A stretch of DNA of 64,000 bases from Gallionella straubiae (GTDB lineage: Bacteria; Pseudomonadota; Gammaproteobacteria; Burkholderiales; Gallionellaceae), in contig NZ_CP194331.1 in assembly GCF_051257895.1 (NCBI RefSeq), forward strand, positions 1 through 64,000, given 5' to 3'. The translations under genes and the position numbers were made by a program. Position 1 is the stretch's first letter, and each line of letters starts with the position of its first letter. Shown here piece by piece: positions 1 to 9,339 of this stretch. A model generated the notes under the pieces. The model did not search any database, was not told the DNA's origin, and worked only from the letters and a program-made list of their open reading frames with translations.

Positions 1-123
1 GGCCATTGCGGACCTTCGTTAAGTACACAAAATTTTAGGCATCTTCTACAAGGGGGTGCTGGTCAAGGTACCTATCACAGTGGCCGCAGAATGACAATAT
101 GCCGAAAGATATATGGTTTTTAA
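1..123 (+). CDS. Possible 3' end of an unidentified CDS
   Basis: Frame 1 is open from the first base to a TAA at 121-123 and would give a 40-residue tail rich in Gly, Ser and basic residues, with two Cys, ending in IYGF. I do not recognise the family. The stretch is too short to prove that it is coding; the only support is that it stays open to the window edge and is followed by a gene-free spacer before the next cluster. Base composition is AT-rich like the genes that follow. Confidence 0.3.
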   Translation, partial: GHCGPSLSTQNFRHLLQGGAGQGTYHSGRRMTICRKIYGF

Positions 124-230
124 AAGTAAACTCATATCTAATCCTATGAAAACAAGGGGGAGAAGGTCAGAGCTGATAATCCTTTGTAGCTACCCAATAA
201 TTGCTGTTCTTGAGGTCAACTAACTCCGAT

Positions 231-1892
231 ATGAAAAAGAAAAACAAAAACAAGTGGGACGTACCAAAGGTTATATCTGGCTGCTGTTTAATGGCGTTCT
301 TACTGCCATTGACAGGAGATTCATTGGCTTTCAACTTGGGTGAGGCTCTGGGACAGCTTCAAAATTCTGTTCAGGAACAAAAATCGCAGTCACAAACGAG
401 CCCCAATCAGGTATCGCCTCCTGCGTCGGATCAAACAGAACCATCGAAAGTGGACGATAACCCTTGTAATAACAATGCACGAAATGTTGGCGCTATTGTC
501 GGTGGACTTGCGGGTTTGTTTCTTGCCAAAGATAACAAGGATCCCCTTGCCAAGGTTGTGGCGGCCGGTATTGGAGGTGTGATTGGAGGTGCGATTGGTT
601 TTGAAATTGATAGGCGAGAGTGTGAGTTGGCGCGTATCCAAAAAAATATGGGTTAGAAATGGAGGTAACCCGCCTTGCAGATGGCGTTAGCGCATCGTCA
701 GCAGAGGAAGCTACAGGTGCAACCACAAATCCCAACACTACGGAAAAGCAAGACGTTGGGCTCTCTGTGTCAGTAATTGATCAAGAGGGTAAGCCTCAGT
801 TTGAGACGGGATCTGCTGTAATTTTGCCTGCTGCGAAAGCTCATTTTAGTGAGCTTGCTAAGCAATATGTAGCTTCCGATCAATTAAGGAAGCAGGCAGA
901 AGGAAAGACAAAGGAGCAAAAAGAGAATATTTATAAGGAACTAAAAAAGAAAAGAATACTACTTGTCGGTCACACGGATGACACCGGCGATTCAAAACTG
1001 AACGCAAAACTATCCGAAGAGCGCGCGAAAGAAGTTGCCAGGGTATTCAAAGAGGTTGGCGTCGGTGAGGATCAGCTTTATTACCAAGGTGCAGGCGAAA
1101 CCCTTCCTATTGCCGACAACAAGACGGAAGTAGGCAGGGCAAAGAATCGCCGAGTTGAGATAGTCGATCTGAGTAATGAAGACAAGTTTCAGCAATATCT
1201 GCAGAGCCGTCGTCCGAAGACAACCTACTATCGCCCCGTTCAGGCGACAACCGAGGCGGCTACGCCTTCTGCTGCAACTCAGGGAAAGCTAGTGGAATCC
1301 GATCAACCGACAAATCCGACAGCCTCGTTTGTTGATTTCGGCGGTGTTCCGTTGGCTGCTAGTAACTCAAGCCCCAATATCGGCAAGGTAAGTGGCGGCG
1401 ATTCTGGATTTTCTTTAATTAGCTCGGCGCATGCCGATACCGGCCCGATTCTGAGTTGCGCTCAAGATCGTCCTCGAAGTGTTGGCGCCGTAAAGTTGCT
1501 ACAGAACGATGCAACGTATGCCGGGCGTGACTACATGCCAGGCACTTATGACAGCTCATGGGTTGCAAATGCAAATGGACATTTGGTGACTTTGACCCAT
1601 GTTGCGGTTCTGCGTGATGGTGCGGTACCGGTTGGCAAGCCGAGCCTTGCTGTTTATCGGGATTTCAAGGGGGGGGGGGAATGTTAAGCCAACCTCTATA
1701 GAGCCTGTTGAGGTAAATGTTTATCAGGGTAGCAAAGCCATGTTGTACCGAGCCTTCGGCAAAGGCTCTGTTCGCTGTATCGATATGGTGATCCCAAATA
1801 AATCGCCTATGTCGGCTCCTGATTCAAAGATCGTCTATCAAAACACATCGGGTCTGTATGTTGCAGCATTCGATGTGCGTGTCATTCAATAA
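231..1892 (+). pseudogene. OmpA-family/glycine-zipper envelope protein gene, split by two homopolymer frameshifts
   Basis: Three reading-frame segments belong to one gene. Segment 1 (ATG 231 to TAG 654-656) has a signal peptide (MKKKNKNKW, then a hydrophobic stretch ending near SLAF) and a glycine-zipper region (GGLAGLF, GIGGVIGGAIG) followed by DRRECELARIQK. Segment 2 (read on to TAA 1685-1687) holds an OmpA C-terminal peptidoglycan-binding domain (GHTDDTGDSKLNAKLSEERA, GRAKNRRVEI) and a region I do not recognise. Segment 3 (read from about 1680 to TAA 1890-1892) completes that C-terminal region, ending AAFDVRVIQ. The breaks fall exactly at an A7 run (640-646) and a G11 run (1669-1679). With A8 and G10 a single 553-residue protein is read. 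Segment 2 alone lacks a signal peptide, which argues against a separate gene. Either the gene is disrupted or phase-variable, or the two runs are sequencing errors. It is first in a three-gene cluster. Confidence 0.75.
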
Positions 1893-1910
1893 CTATAAGG
1901 AGGAGAAGGC

Positions 1911-3434
1911 ATGTTTGAAGGCATTTCAAGTTTTATCGGGGCTAATCAGGCGTTGTGGTGGGCTCTGGGCATTTTGACTGGTGTGGTTGCCCTTTATCAA
2001 GCCAGCCAGAGTTTTTGGTTTCGCGATTTGTTTATGCGCTTGCCTTGGATCGGCGGCATTGCCAGATGGTCTAAAAACACAGAGAAAGGTAGTAATGGCT
2101 GGATGGTGGCGGAGGAGCGTCTGTGTACCGTTTATAAATATTTTGTGACGATGATCTCGGAAAGTAAGTTCAACGAGCGCATTGAGTACATGCGTAACGC
2201 TGGCGACTTGGGGCGTACCCCCATGCCAGTCTCTATCAAGGCGCTGTTGTTCGTGCTTGTGGTCTGCGAAGGCTTGGGCTTCTCATATATTCTCGGAACT
2301 TGGATGGCGCGCGACGGTAGCGCCAATACACATACGTTGTTGATGTTCGCCATCGTGTTTGTGATTGCTGTCATCTTGGTGTGGGTAACTCACGCGGCGG
2401 GTCACCAGTATTACCGAACCACCCTTCTGCGCTCTTGTTTTAAGCGTTATAAGGAGAAAGAGGGCTCTGAGTATTCGTCCATGTCTGTTGCATTGATGAA
2501 CGACCAATCGATTGACGCCGATCAGGCGGACTACACTAGATGTATCAATCGTGTGGCCAAGGATTCGCACGACAAGGGCTCATATGCGTGGTCTTGGGTT
2601 GCGGCGGTTGCGATTTTGGTTATTTTTACATTGTCCACGGTAATGAGATGGGAGAATCTTCAGGGTGAGTTGACACGCGAAACGCGAAATCAGAGCCAAG
2701 CCACAAGCGGTTCAAGTACCAATCCTTTTGCTGGACTGGAGTTACCGAATAGTGTCACCGAGTCACAACAGGCAGCGGACAAAAAGCTTGACGAAGAAGT
2801 CGTCGCCAGCACAAAGGCTGAAGGGCTTGCTGCGATCTTGATGCTGGGCTTTATCTTTGTGGTAACGCAGATTGTCGGTTTCGGCGCAGGCTACAAATAC
2901 GGCTTTGTTGGCCGTGAGAGTTATAAGAATGCGAATGGGGCAAACTCTTTGTGGTTTTGGTCGAAGAAGGATGGTGCGTTCGCAGATACGGGCGGGTTCT
3001 CTACCTACGATAGCTACTGGTCAACTTTTGAGCCATTGCTTGATCTGGTTGGCGAGCGTCTGCGCGAATTGCAACACCGCCTCCAGCAAAGTGCACACGA
3101 GAACATCCGACTGGACAAGACCTTCCTGGCGTATTTGGAAGAGCATCAGGCCAAGAGCAGTTCCACTCGTACGATGCTTGACCGTACATCGCCGTCAAGA
3201 GCGGTTGCCGAGTCGGCTCCCCAGGTTGGCCAACCAAGTACACGGAACAGTATCTCTCTAGTGGACAAAGCAAAGAACGATATAGGTGCGATGGCTGACA
3301 GGGAAGAACAGATTCGTTATTACAACGGGTTGCCTTCTGAAGTAAAGGCCGAGTTGAAACCTTGGCTCAAGCAACGCAAGGAAGATGCAGAGCGGAAAGC
3401 GAAAGAGCAGGAACAAGCGGAAGAGCTGTTCTAA
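1911..3434 (+). CDS. Uncharacterised polytopic membrane protein (507 aa)
   Basis: I do not recognise the family. About five hydrophobic segments are visible (roughly residues 15-33, 108-130, 141-165, 226-246 and 300-325). Between the fourth and fifth is a polar Ser/Gln/Asn-rich stretch. After the last segment comes a long soluble tail with a predicted coiled coil (ERLRELQHRLQQ region) ending in a charged KEQEQAEELF stretch. The ATG at 1911 follows a strong Shine-Dalgarno (AAGGAGGAG) and lies 18 bp after the OmpA-like gene, so the two are probably co-transcribed. The companions suggest a membrane-anchored envelope complex; that role is inference only. Codon use and base composition are AT-richer than in the flanking core genes, suggesting horizontal acquisition. 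Confidence 0.8.
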   Translation: MFEGISSFIGANQALWWALGILTGVVALYQASQSFWFRDLFMRLPWIGGIARWSKNTEKGSNGWMVAEERLCTVYKYFVTMISESKFNERIEYMRNAGDLGRTPMPVSIKALLFVLVVCEGLGFSYILGTWMARDGSANTHTLLMFAIVFVIAVILVWVTHAAGHQYYRTTLLRSCFKRYKEKEGSEYSSMSVALMNDQSIDADQADYTRCINRVAKDSHDKGSYAWSWVAAVAILVIFTLSTVMRWENLQGELTRETRNQSQATSGSSTNPFAGLELPNSVTESQQAADKKLDEEVVASTKAEGLAAILMLGFIFVVTQIVGFGAGYKYGFVGRESYKNANGANSLWFWSKKDGAFADTGGFSTYDSYWSTFEPLLDLVGERLRELQHRLQQSAHENIRLDKTFLAYLEEHQAKSSSTRTMLDRTSPSRAVAESAPQVGQPSTRNSISLVDKAKNDIGAMADREEQIRYYNGLPSEVKAELKPWLKQRKEDAERKAKEQEQAEELF

Positions 3435-3479
3435 AGAGCCAAGGGCCGCGCAATGCGGCCTGTTAAACGAAAGGTGGAC

Positions 3480-4307
3480 ATGAGTCACATCAAAAAAGTT
3501 GTCTTTGCATTGTTGTTTTTGATGGGGGCCGGGACGGTTCAGGCGGGTGGTATTCCGAGTTGTTATGAGGCCAACAAGCTGGGCGTCGCACCTCCTGCAA
3601 ATGTTGAGTTGTTTGTCTTTGTAGACCAAACAACGATGTTCGATAAAGCGCTCAAACAGTCCATCATCGACAATGTTGGCCGGACATTGCGCCCAGGTGT
3701 GGCATTTTCAGTCGGCAGTTTCTCATCCTTCAATCAGGGCAAGTATGCCGAGGTGATTGCCTCTGGTACGCTGGAAGCACAGATTGATGCGAGCAAACGC
3801 AATGGCATCAGCACCAGGCTGCTGCGAAACTTCGATTCCTGCATGCAAAGCCAGCTGCAATATGGTGCTCAAGTCGCATGGAAAGCGATTGGGCAGGCGA
3901 TGAATGGTAGTAGCTCGGATCTAGCCAAATCTGACGTGGTCGCAAGTCTGCGCGATTTTTCCGTACGTGTTCGTGAATCTACCGCACAAGAGAAAATTGT
4001 CCTGATTGCGTCGGATATGCTTGAAAACTCTTCCTTGACTAGCTTCTATTCCAACAACACAGTCCGAAGGATTGACGCCAACAAGGAGTTGAAAATCATC
4101 TCCAGTATGCTGGGCGATTTTGATGGTGCGCGCGTGTATGTTATCGGCACAGGCATGCTGACGGAAGATGCCAAGCACGCCAAAGGGGTGTATCGCTCAC
4201 CTCAGGTGATGCAGGCTCTATCACAGTTTTGGACGGGCTACTTTGAAGGATCAAACGCCAAACTGGTTGAAATGGGGAAACCGGCGCTGATGAATCCGAT
4301 TCGATGA
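3480..4307 (+). CDS. Secreted protein resembling a von Willebrand A-like fold (275 aa)
   Basis: The ATG at 3480 is chosen over the upstream in-frame start at 3453 because AAAGGTGG lies just before it and the product then begins with a clean signal peptide (MSHIKKVVFALLFLMGAGTVQA). The mature part starts with two Cys-containing loops, then alternating beta and alpha stretches: VELFVFVDQTT could be strand 1 with a partly degenerate metal site, EKIVLIASDM a middle strand and GARVYVIGTGM a later strand. That order is reminiscent of VWA or periplasmic alpha/beta domains, but the canonical DxSxS is absent, so the assignment is tentative. It is third in the cluster, 45 bp after the membrane-protein gene, and probably acts in the periplasm. 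Confidence 0.75.
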   Translation: MSHIKKVVFALLFLMGAGTVQAGGIPSCYEANKLGVAPPANVELFVFVDQTTMFDKALKQSIIDNVGRTLRPGVAFSVGSFSSFNQGKYAEVIASGTLEAQIDASKRNGISTRLLRNFDSCMQSQLQYGAQVAWKAIGQAMNGSSSDLAKSDVVASLRDFSVRVRESTAQEKIVLIASDMLENSSLTSFYSNNTVRRIDANKELKIISSMLGDFDGARVYVIGTGMLTEDAKHAKGVYRSPQVMQALSQFWTGYFEGSNAKLVEMGKPALMNPIR

Positions 4308-4351
4308 CCTGCAAGCATGCCGATGGTTCGTTGAGCCTTAACTTTGAGCTT

Positions 4352-4371
4352 CCGCTTCGGCCGAGAAGCGG
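4352..4371 (+). terminator. Hairpin after the envelope cluster
   Basis: CCGCTTC and GAAGCGG form a 7-bp stem with a 6-base loop 45 bp after the third gene. There is no T-run, so it is a weak terminator candidate. Confidence 0.3.
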
Positions 4372-4485
4372 TCTGTTGCGGCGATATCCTTGGCAGTCTC
4401 TTGATGGCACGCAGTGCCAGACTATCTCGTTATTACGCAGTCAGACAGCGGACGAGAAGGGCAGTGACCGGAATATTTCCGATGC

Positions 4486-4526
4486 GAAAAAAACGGGGCG
4501 GAAATTTCCGCCCCGTTCTTGTTTTG
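4486..4526. terminator. Bidirectional terminator between the envelope cluster and hppA
   Basis: A perfect 24-bp palindrome at 4493-4516 (ACGGGGCGGAAA and its complement) has an A-run on the left, which gives a U-run for hppA transcripts on the minus strand. On the right is TTCTTGTTTT, which serves plus-strand transcripts. It sits between convergent genes. Confidence 0.8.
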
Positions 4527-4536
4527 CCGCACCGTC

Positions 4537-6570
4537 TTAGAGCAGCGGCACGATCATCAGCGCGACGATGTTGATGATCTTGATCAGCGGGTTGACCGCC
4601 GGTCCGGCGGTGTCCTTGTAGGGATCGCCCACGGTGTCGCCGGTGACGGCGGCCTTGTGCGCTTCCGAGCCCTTACCGCCGAAGTTGCCTTCCTCGATGT
4701 ATTTCTTGGCGTTATCCCACGCGCCGCCGCCGGTGGTCATCGAGATCGCGACAAAGATGCCGGTGATGATGGTGCCGACCAGCACGCCGCCGAGCGCCTG
4801 CGCGCCGAGGGTCAGGCCGACGATCACGGGCACGGCGATGGGCAGCAGCGACGGGACGATCATCTCCTTGATCGCGGCCTTGGTCAGCATGTCTACGCAG
4901 GTGCCGTATTCCGGCTTGCCGGTGCCTTCCATGATGCCGGGGATTTCCTTGAACTGGCGGCGCACTTCCACCACCACCGAACCGGCGGCGCGGCCTACCG
5001 CTTCCATGCCCATCGCGCCAAACAGGTAAGGCACCATGCCGCCGATGAACAGGCCGATGATGACCATGTGGTTCGACAGGTCGAAGGAAGTGGTCACGCC
5101 CAGCTTGGCGTCCAGCGCGTGGGTGTAGTCGGCGAACAGCACTAGTGCGGCGAGGCCTGCGGAGCCGATGGCGTAGCCCTTGGTGACCGCCTTGGTGGTG
5201 TTGCCCACTGCGTCCAGCGCATCGGTGATGATCCGCACGTCATGCGGCAGATGGGCCATTTCTGCGATGCCGCCGGCGTTGTCGGTGATCGGGCCGTAAG
5301 CGTCCAGCGCTACGATGATGCCGGCCATCGACAGCATCGAGGTTGCGGCGATGGCGATGCCGTAGAGTCCGCCCAGATGGTAGGCTCCCCAGATTGCCAG
5401 GCATACCGCGATGACCGGCGCGGCAGTGGCCTTCATTGAAACGCCCAGCCCGGCGATGATGTTGGTGCCATGGCCGGTGGTGGAGGCTTGTGCGATATGG
5501 CGCACCGGACTGTATTCGGTGGCCGTGTAATACTCGGTGATCCACACCATCGCGGCGGTCAGCACCAGGCCGATCAGGGACGCCAGGTACAGGTTCGTCG
5601 ATGTCACCAGCTTGTCGCCGATCATTACGCCATCGCCGAGCATCCAGGTGGTCACTGGATAGTATGCGACCAGCGCCAGCACGGCGGAGACCGCCAGGCC
5701 GCGATACAGCGCATTCATGATCTTGCCGCCTTCGCGCGCCTTCACGAAATAGGTGCCGATGATGGATGCGATGATGGATACGCCGCCCAGTACCAGCGGG
5801 TAGATCACTGCTTCGGGAGAGCCGCTGATCATCAGGCCGCCCAGCACCATGGTGGCGATGATGGTCACGGCATAGGTCTCGAACAGGTCGGCCGCCATGC
5901 CGGCGCAGTCGCCGACGTTGTCGCCGACGTTATCGGCGATCACAGCAGGGTTGCGCGGGTCGTCCTCGGGAATGCCTGCCTCGACCTTGCCCACCAGGTC
6001 AGCGCCGACGTCGGCGCCCTTGGTGAAGATGCCACCGCCAAGACGGGCGAAAATGGAGATCAGCGAGCCGCCAAAACCCAGCCCGATCAGCGCGTGAGTT
6101 GCCTGCGAAGAGGTTGCGCCGGTGCCGGTCAGGAAGACGTAATAGCCAGCCACACCCAGCAGGCCCAGGCCCACCACTAGCATGCCGGTGATCGCGCCGC
6201 CCTTGAACGATACGTTCAGTGCCGCGTTCAGACTTTCCTTGGCCGCTTCGGCGGTGCGCACATTGGCGCGCACCGACACATGCATACCGATGAAACCTGC
6301 CGCGCCGGAGAGTACCGCGCCTATCGCAAAGCCGATGGCGGTCTGCCAGCCCAACGCGAAGAGGATAACGACGAACAACGCTGCGCCAACGATGGCAATG
6401 GTGGTGTATTGGCGGTTCAGGTAGGCGGAAGCGCCTTCCTGAACCGCAGCGGCAATTTCCTGCATTCTTGCGCTGCCGGTCGATTTGCCCAGAATCCATT
6501 TGATTGAAAACGCTCCATACAAGAGCGCCGCGACTGCACATAACAACGCAAATCCCAAACCACCTGACAT
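4537..6570 (-). CDS. hppA: K+-independent membrane-bound proton-translocating pyrophosphatase
   Basis: This membrane enzyme hydrolyses inorganic pyrophosphate and pumps protons. The 677-aa length and many transmembrane segments match bacterial H+-PPases. The substrate/Mg site DDPRNPAVIADNVGDNVGD is intact and a second Asp-rich loop (DAYGPITDNAGG) is present. Near residue 460 the sequence reads GNTTKAVTKG: Lys, and Thr three residues on, mark the K+-independent subfamily (K+-dependent enzymes have Ala there). The ATG at 6570 is preceded by a GGGAGGG Shine-Dalgarno. The gene is monocistronic and ends at a bidirectional terminator. PPi released by the biosynthetic reactions encoded in this window would be a natural substrate. 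Confidence 0.97.
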   Translation of the reverse strand: MSGGLGFALLCAVAALLYGAFSIKWILGKSTGSARMQEIAAAVQEGASAYLNRQYTTIAIVGAALFVVILFALGWQTAIGFAIGAVLSGAAGFIGMHVSVRANVRTAEAAKESLNAALNVSFKGGAITGMLVVGLGLLGVAGYYVFLTGTGATSSQATHALIGLGFGGSLISIFARLGGGIFTKGADVGADLVGKVEAGIPEDDPRNPAVIADNVGDNVGDCAGMAADLFETYAVTIIATMVLGGLMISGSPEAVIYPLVLGGVSIIASIIGTYFVKAREGGKIMNALYRGLAVSAVLALVAYYPVTTWMLGDGVMIGDKLVTSTNLYLASLIGLVLTAAMVWITEYYTATEYSPVRHIAQASTTGHGTNIIAGLGVSMKATAAPVIAVCLAIWGAYHLGGLYGIAIAATSMLSMAGIIVALDAYGPITDNAGGIAEMAHLPHDVRIITDALDAVGNTTKAVTKGYAIGSAGLAALVLFADYTHALDAKLGVTTSFDLSNHMVIIGLFIGGMVPYLFGAMGMEAVGRAAGSVVVEVRRQFKEIPGIMEGTGKPEYGTCVDMLTKAAIKEMIVPSLLPIAVPVIVGLTLGAQALGGVLVGTIITGIFVAISMTTGGGAWDNAKKYIEEGNFGGKGSEAHKAAVTGDTVGDPYKDTAGPAVNPLIKIINIVALMIVPLL

Positions 6571-6779
6571 GATTACCCTCCCTGAAAAGATAAATCAACA
6601 GACTGTTTCGATATTGAAGCGCGTGTTTAGAGCACTCGTGTATTGATTCTGGTGAGCCGGAGTACTTTAAGCGCCCCGATAATAGCACGGATTTTTTGAA
6701 ATACTTTTTTCGGGAATGGGGGGTTGCAGGCGGACGTTTCCCGCATGGGGAATCGATCGCAATTTGGAGCGAAGCGGGT

Positions 6780-8153
6780 TTAGATACGCTTCGCCAACTC
6801 CGCCGCCTTGCCGGTATAGGTCGCCGGGCTGAGTTGCAGCAGGCGCTGTTTTTCCGCTTCGGGAATTTCCAGCGTCGCGATGAATGCCTGCAGGCTGGCG
6901 CGGTTGATGCCGCTCTGGCCGCGCGTCAGTTCCTTGAGCCGGTCGTAGGCGTTTTCGATGCCGTAGCGGCGCATCACGGTCTGGATCGGTTCGGCCATGA
7001 CTTCCCAGCTTGCATCGAGGTCGGCCGCGATGCGCTGCGGATTGGCTTCCAGTTTGTGCAGCCCCTTCAGGCAGGATTCATAGGCGAGCAGGGTGTAGCC
7101 GAGCGCCACGCCCATGTTGCGCAGCACGGTGGAATCGGTGAGGTCGCGCTGCCAGCGCGAGACCGGCAGCTTCTCAGACATATGTCGCAGCAGCGCGTTC
7201 GCTAGCCCGAGGTTGCCTTCTGAATTTTCAAAGTCGATCGGGTTGACCTTGTGCGGCATGGTGGAGGATCCGACCTCGCCCGCCACCACCTTCTGCTTGA
7301 AGTAGCCGAGTGAGATATAGCCCCAGATGTCGCGATTGAGGTCGATCAGGATGGTGTTGATGCGCGCGTACGCATCGAACAGTTCCGCCATGTAATCGTG
7401 CGGCTCGATCTGGATGGTATAGGGGTTGAAGGTCAGGCCGCGCGCCTCGACGAATTTTTGCGCGAATGCTTCCCAATCCACGTCCGGGTAGGCTGCGAGG
7501 TGCGCGTTGTAGTTGCCCACCGCGCCGTTGATCTTGCCGAGCACTTCAATGCCGGCGAGGCGCTGCTCGGCGCGCTGCAGGCGGTACACCACGTTCGCCA
7601 TCTCCTTGCCCAGCGTACTCGGTGTGGCGGTCTGGCCGTGGGTGCGGCACAGCATCGGCAGGTCGGCGAGTTGGTGCGCGAGGTCTTTCAGGCGTTCGGT
7701 CAGTACTTGCAGGGTGGGCAGCAGCACGGTTTGGCGCGCGCCCTTGAGCATCAGCGCGTGGCTGAGGTTGTTGATGTCTTCCGAGGTGCAGGCGAAGTGG
7801 ATGAATTCCAGCGCCTGCGCGGTCTCGGGATTGCCAGACAGGTTTTCGCGCAGCCAGTACTCGATGGCCTTCACGTCGTGGTTGGTGCGCTTCTCGATGG
7901 CCTTGATCGCGGCGGCGTCTTCCTCGCAAAAATTCGCGTTGAGTGCATCCAGTTGCGCGATAGTCGCGGCGGAAAAAGGCGCGACCTCAGGGATGCCCGC
8001 TTGCGCGCTGAGCGCCTTGAGCCATTCGATCTCGATCTGCACGCGGAAACGGATCAGGCCGAACTCGCTGAAATAGCCGCGCAACGCATCCACCTTGGCA
8101 TGGTAGCGTCCGTCGAGCGGGGAGAGGGCGATGAGTTGAGTGAGTGTGGTCAT
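6780..8153 (-). CDS. purB: Adenylosuccinate lyase
   Basis: PurB acts twice in purine synthesis, splitting fumarate from SAICAR and from adenylosuccinate. The 457-aa protein starts MTTLTQLIALSPLDGRY, the N-terminus typical of the E. coli-type enzyme. The lyase signature GSSTMPHKVNPIDFEN lies at about residue 293 and the catalytic-His region (CRTHGQTATPSTLG) near residue 170. It follows mnmA after 38 bp on the same strand. The order nudJ-mnmA-purB resembles the E. coli nudJ-mnmA-hflD-purB neighbourhood, here without hflD. Confidence 0.97.
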   Translation of the reverse strand: MTTLTQLIALSPLDGRYHAKVDALRGYFSEFGLIRFRVQIEIEWLKALSAQAGIPEVAPFSAATIAQLDALNANFCEEDAAAIKAIEKRTNHDVKAIEYWLRENLSGNPETAQALEFIHFACTSEDINNLSHALMLKGARQTVLLPTLQVLTERLKDLAHQLADLPMLCRTHGQTATPSTLGKEMANVVYRLQRAEQRLAGIEVLGKINGAVGNYNAHLAAYPDVDWEAFAQKFVEARGLTFNPYTIQIEPHDYMAELFDAYARINTILIDLNRDIWGYISLGYFKQKVVAGEVGSSTMPHKVNPIDFENSEGNLGLANALLRHMSEKLPVSRWQRDLTDSTVLRNMGVALGYTLLAYESCLKGLHKLEANPQRIAADLDASWEVMAEPIQTVMRRYGIENAYDRLKELTRGQSGINRASLQAFIATLEIPEAEKQRLLQLSPATYTGKAAELAKRI

Positions 8154-8191
8154 GGCGGAGTCTCGATGCGAAAGTGCGTATTTTACGTGAA

Positions 8192-9289
8192 TCAGTTAAA
8201 GCCTTGTTCGATGATCGCGCCGCCCAGGCAGACCTCGCCGTCATAGACAACCACCGACTGCCCCGGCGTGACCGCCCATTGCGGCTCGTCGAATTCGACG
8301 GCGCAGTTGCCGTTGTCCAGTTGCGTGATGCGACATGGCGCATTGGTCTGCCGGTAGCGCGTCTTGGCGGCGTAGGGATGGTTGAGCTGCGGCGCAGCGC
8401 CGCCGATCCAGTGGCTATCCAGCGCGGTCAGGCGCTTGCTCAGCAGTTGCGGGTGGCCGTGCCCCTGCACCACGATCAGGCGGTTGTTCGCCATGTCCTT
8501 GGCTGCCACGAACCACGGCTCTCCGGTAGAGTCCTTGTCGCCGCCGATGCCCAGGCCCTGGCGCTGGCCGATGGTGTAGAACGACAGGCCGATATGCTGC
8601 CCCACGATTTTACCGTCTGGAGTGCGCATCTCGCCCGGCTGAGTCGGTAGATAGCGGTTGAGGAATTCGCGGAACGGGCGTTCACCGATGAAGCAGATGC
8701 CGGTGCTGTCCTTCTTGGCGTAGTTCGACAGCCCGTGTCGTTCGGCAATCGCGCGCACCTCGGACTTCAGCAGCTTGCCGAGCGGAAACATCGTGTGGCT
8801 CAGTTGGGCCTGGTTAAGGCGGTGCAGGAAGTAGCTCTGGTCCTTGCTGGCATCGCTCGCCTTGAGCAACTGGAACAGGCCATCCATCTCGCGCACCTGT
8901 GCGTAGTGACCGGTAGCGATGCAGTCCGCGCCGAGCTGCAGGGCATGGTCGAGGAAGGCCTTGAACTTGATCTCGGAGTTGCACAGGATGTCCGGGTTGG
9001 GCGTACGCCCGGCCTGGTATTCGCGCAGGAAGTAGGCGAAGACGCGCTCCTTGTATTCAGCGGCAAAATTCACCGCCTCGATCGGGATGCCTATGGTGTC
9101 CGCGACCGATACTGCATCCAGCAGGTCCTGGCGCGACGAGCAGTATTCGTCGCTGTCGTCGTCCTCCCAGTTCTTCATGAACAGGCCGGTCACGTCGTAA
9201 CCCTGCTGCTTGAGCAGCAGCGCAGTGACCGAGGAATCCACGCCGCCGGACATGCCGACGACCACGCGGGATTTATGATTGCTTTTCAC
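8192..9289 (-). CDS. mnmA: tRNA-specific 2-thiouridylase MnmA
   Basis: MnmA puts sulfur on U34 of tRNA-Lys, -Glu and -Gln, using ATP and sulfur relayed from IscS/Tus. The protein has 365 aa, the family size. The PP-loop GMSGGVDSS is at residues 13-21. The catalytic Cys pair is present (NPDILCNSEIK near residue 102 and GICFIGERPF near 198). It lies downstream of nudJ on the same strand, with a 50-bp spacer that contains a REP-like palindrome, and upstream of purB. Confidence 0.97.
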   Translation of the reverse strand: MKSNHKSRVVVGMSGGVDSSVTALLLKQQGYDVTGLFMKNWEDDDSDEYCSSRQDLLDAVSVADTIGIPIEAVNFAAEYKERVFAYFLREYQAGRTPNPDILCNSEIKFKAFLDHALQLGADCIATGHYAQVREMDGLFQLLKASDASKDQSYFLHRLNQAQLSHTMFPLGKLLKSEVRAIAERHGLSNYAKKDSTGICFIGERPFREFLNRYLPTQPGEMRTPDGKIVGQHIGLSFYTIGQRQGLGIGGDKDSTGEPWFVAAKDMANNRLIVVQGHGHPQLLSKRLTALDSHWIGGAAPQLNHPYAAKTRYRQTNAPCRITQLDNGNCAVEFDEPQWAVTPGQSVVVYDGEVCLGGAIIEQGFN

Positions 9290-9292
9290 GTC

Positions 9293-9335
9293 TGCCTCCT
9301 CGCCCGCTTGCGGGAGAGGATTGAGGAGAGGGCTT
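9293..9335. repeat. REP-like GC-rich palindrome, copy 1
   Basis: Read on the minus strand it gives CCCTCTCC..., then CTCTCCCGC-AA-GCGGGCGAG. The spacer between secD and secF (14768-14848) has the same layout, so this looks like a dispersed extragenic palindrome. It sits between nudJ and mnmA. Confidence 0.6.
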
Positions 9336-9339
9336 GCTA

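Noticed and set aside
146..223. 25-codon ORF upstream of the OmpA-like gene
   Set aside because: No ribosome-binding site and no recognisable features; probably part of the leader region.
640..660. Programmed -1 ribosomal frameshift at the A7 run
   Set aside because: The frame phase gives A-AAA-AAT, a poor bacterial slippery site, and no stimulatory Shine-Dalgarno or hairpin is evident; moreover a second, independent break at the G11 run would still truncate the protein.
231..4307. Zorya-type (MotAB-like) defence system
   Set aside because: An OmpA-domain protein is present, but there is no MotA/ExbB-like partner with the expected fold and no ZorC/ZorD helicase-type gene.
4304..4540. Open frames across the envelope cluster/hppA junction
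   Set aside because: They run through a hairpin and the bidirectional terminator and have no start signals.
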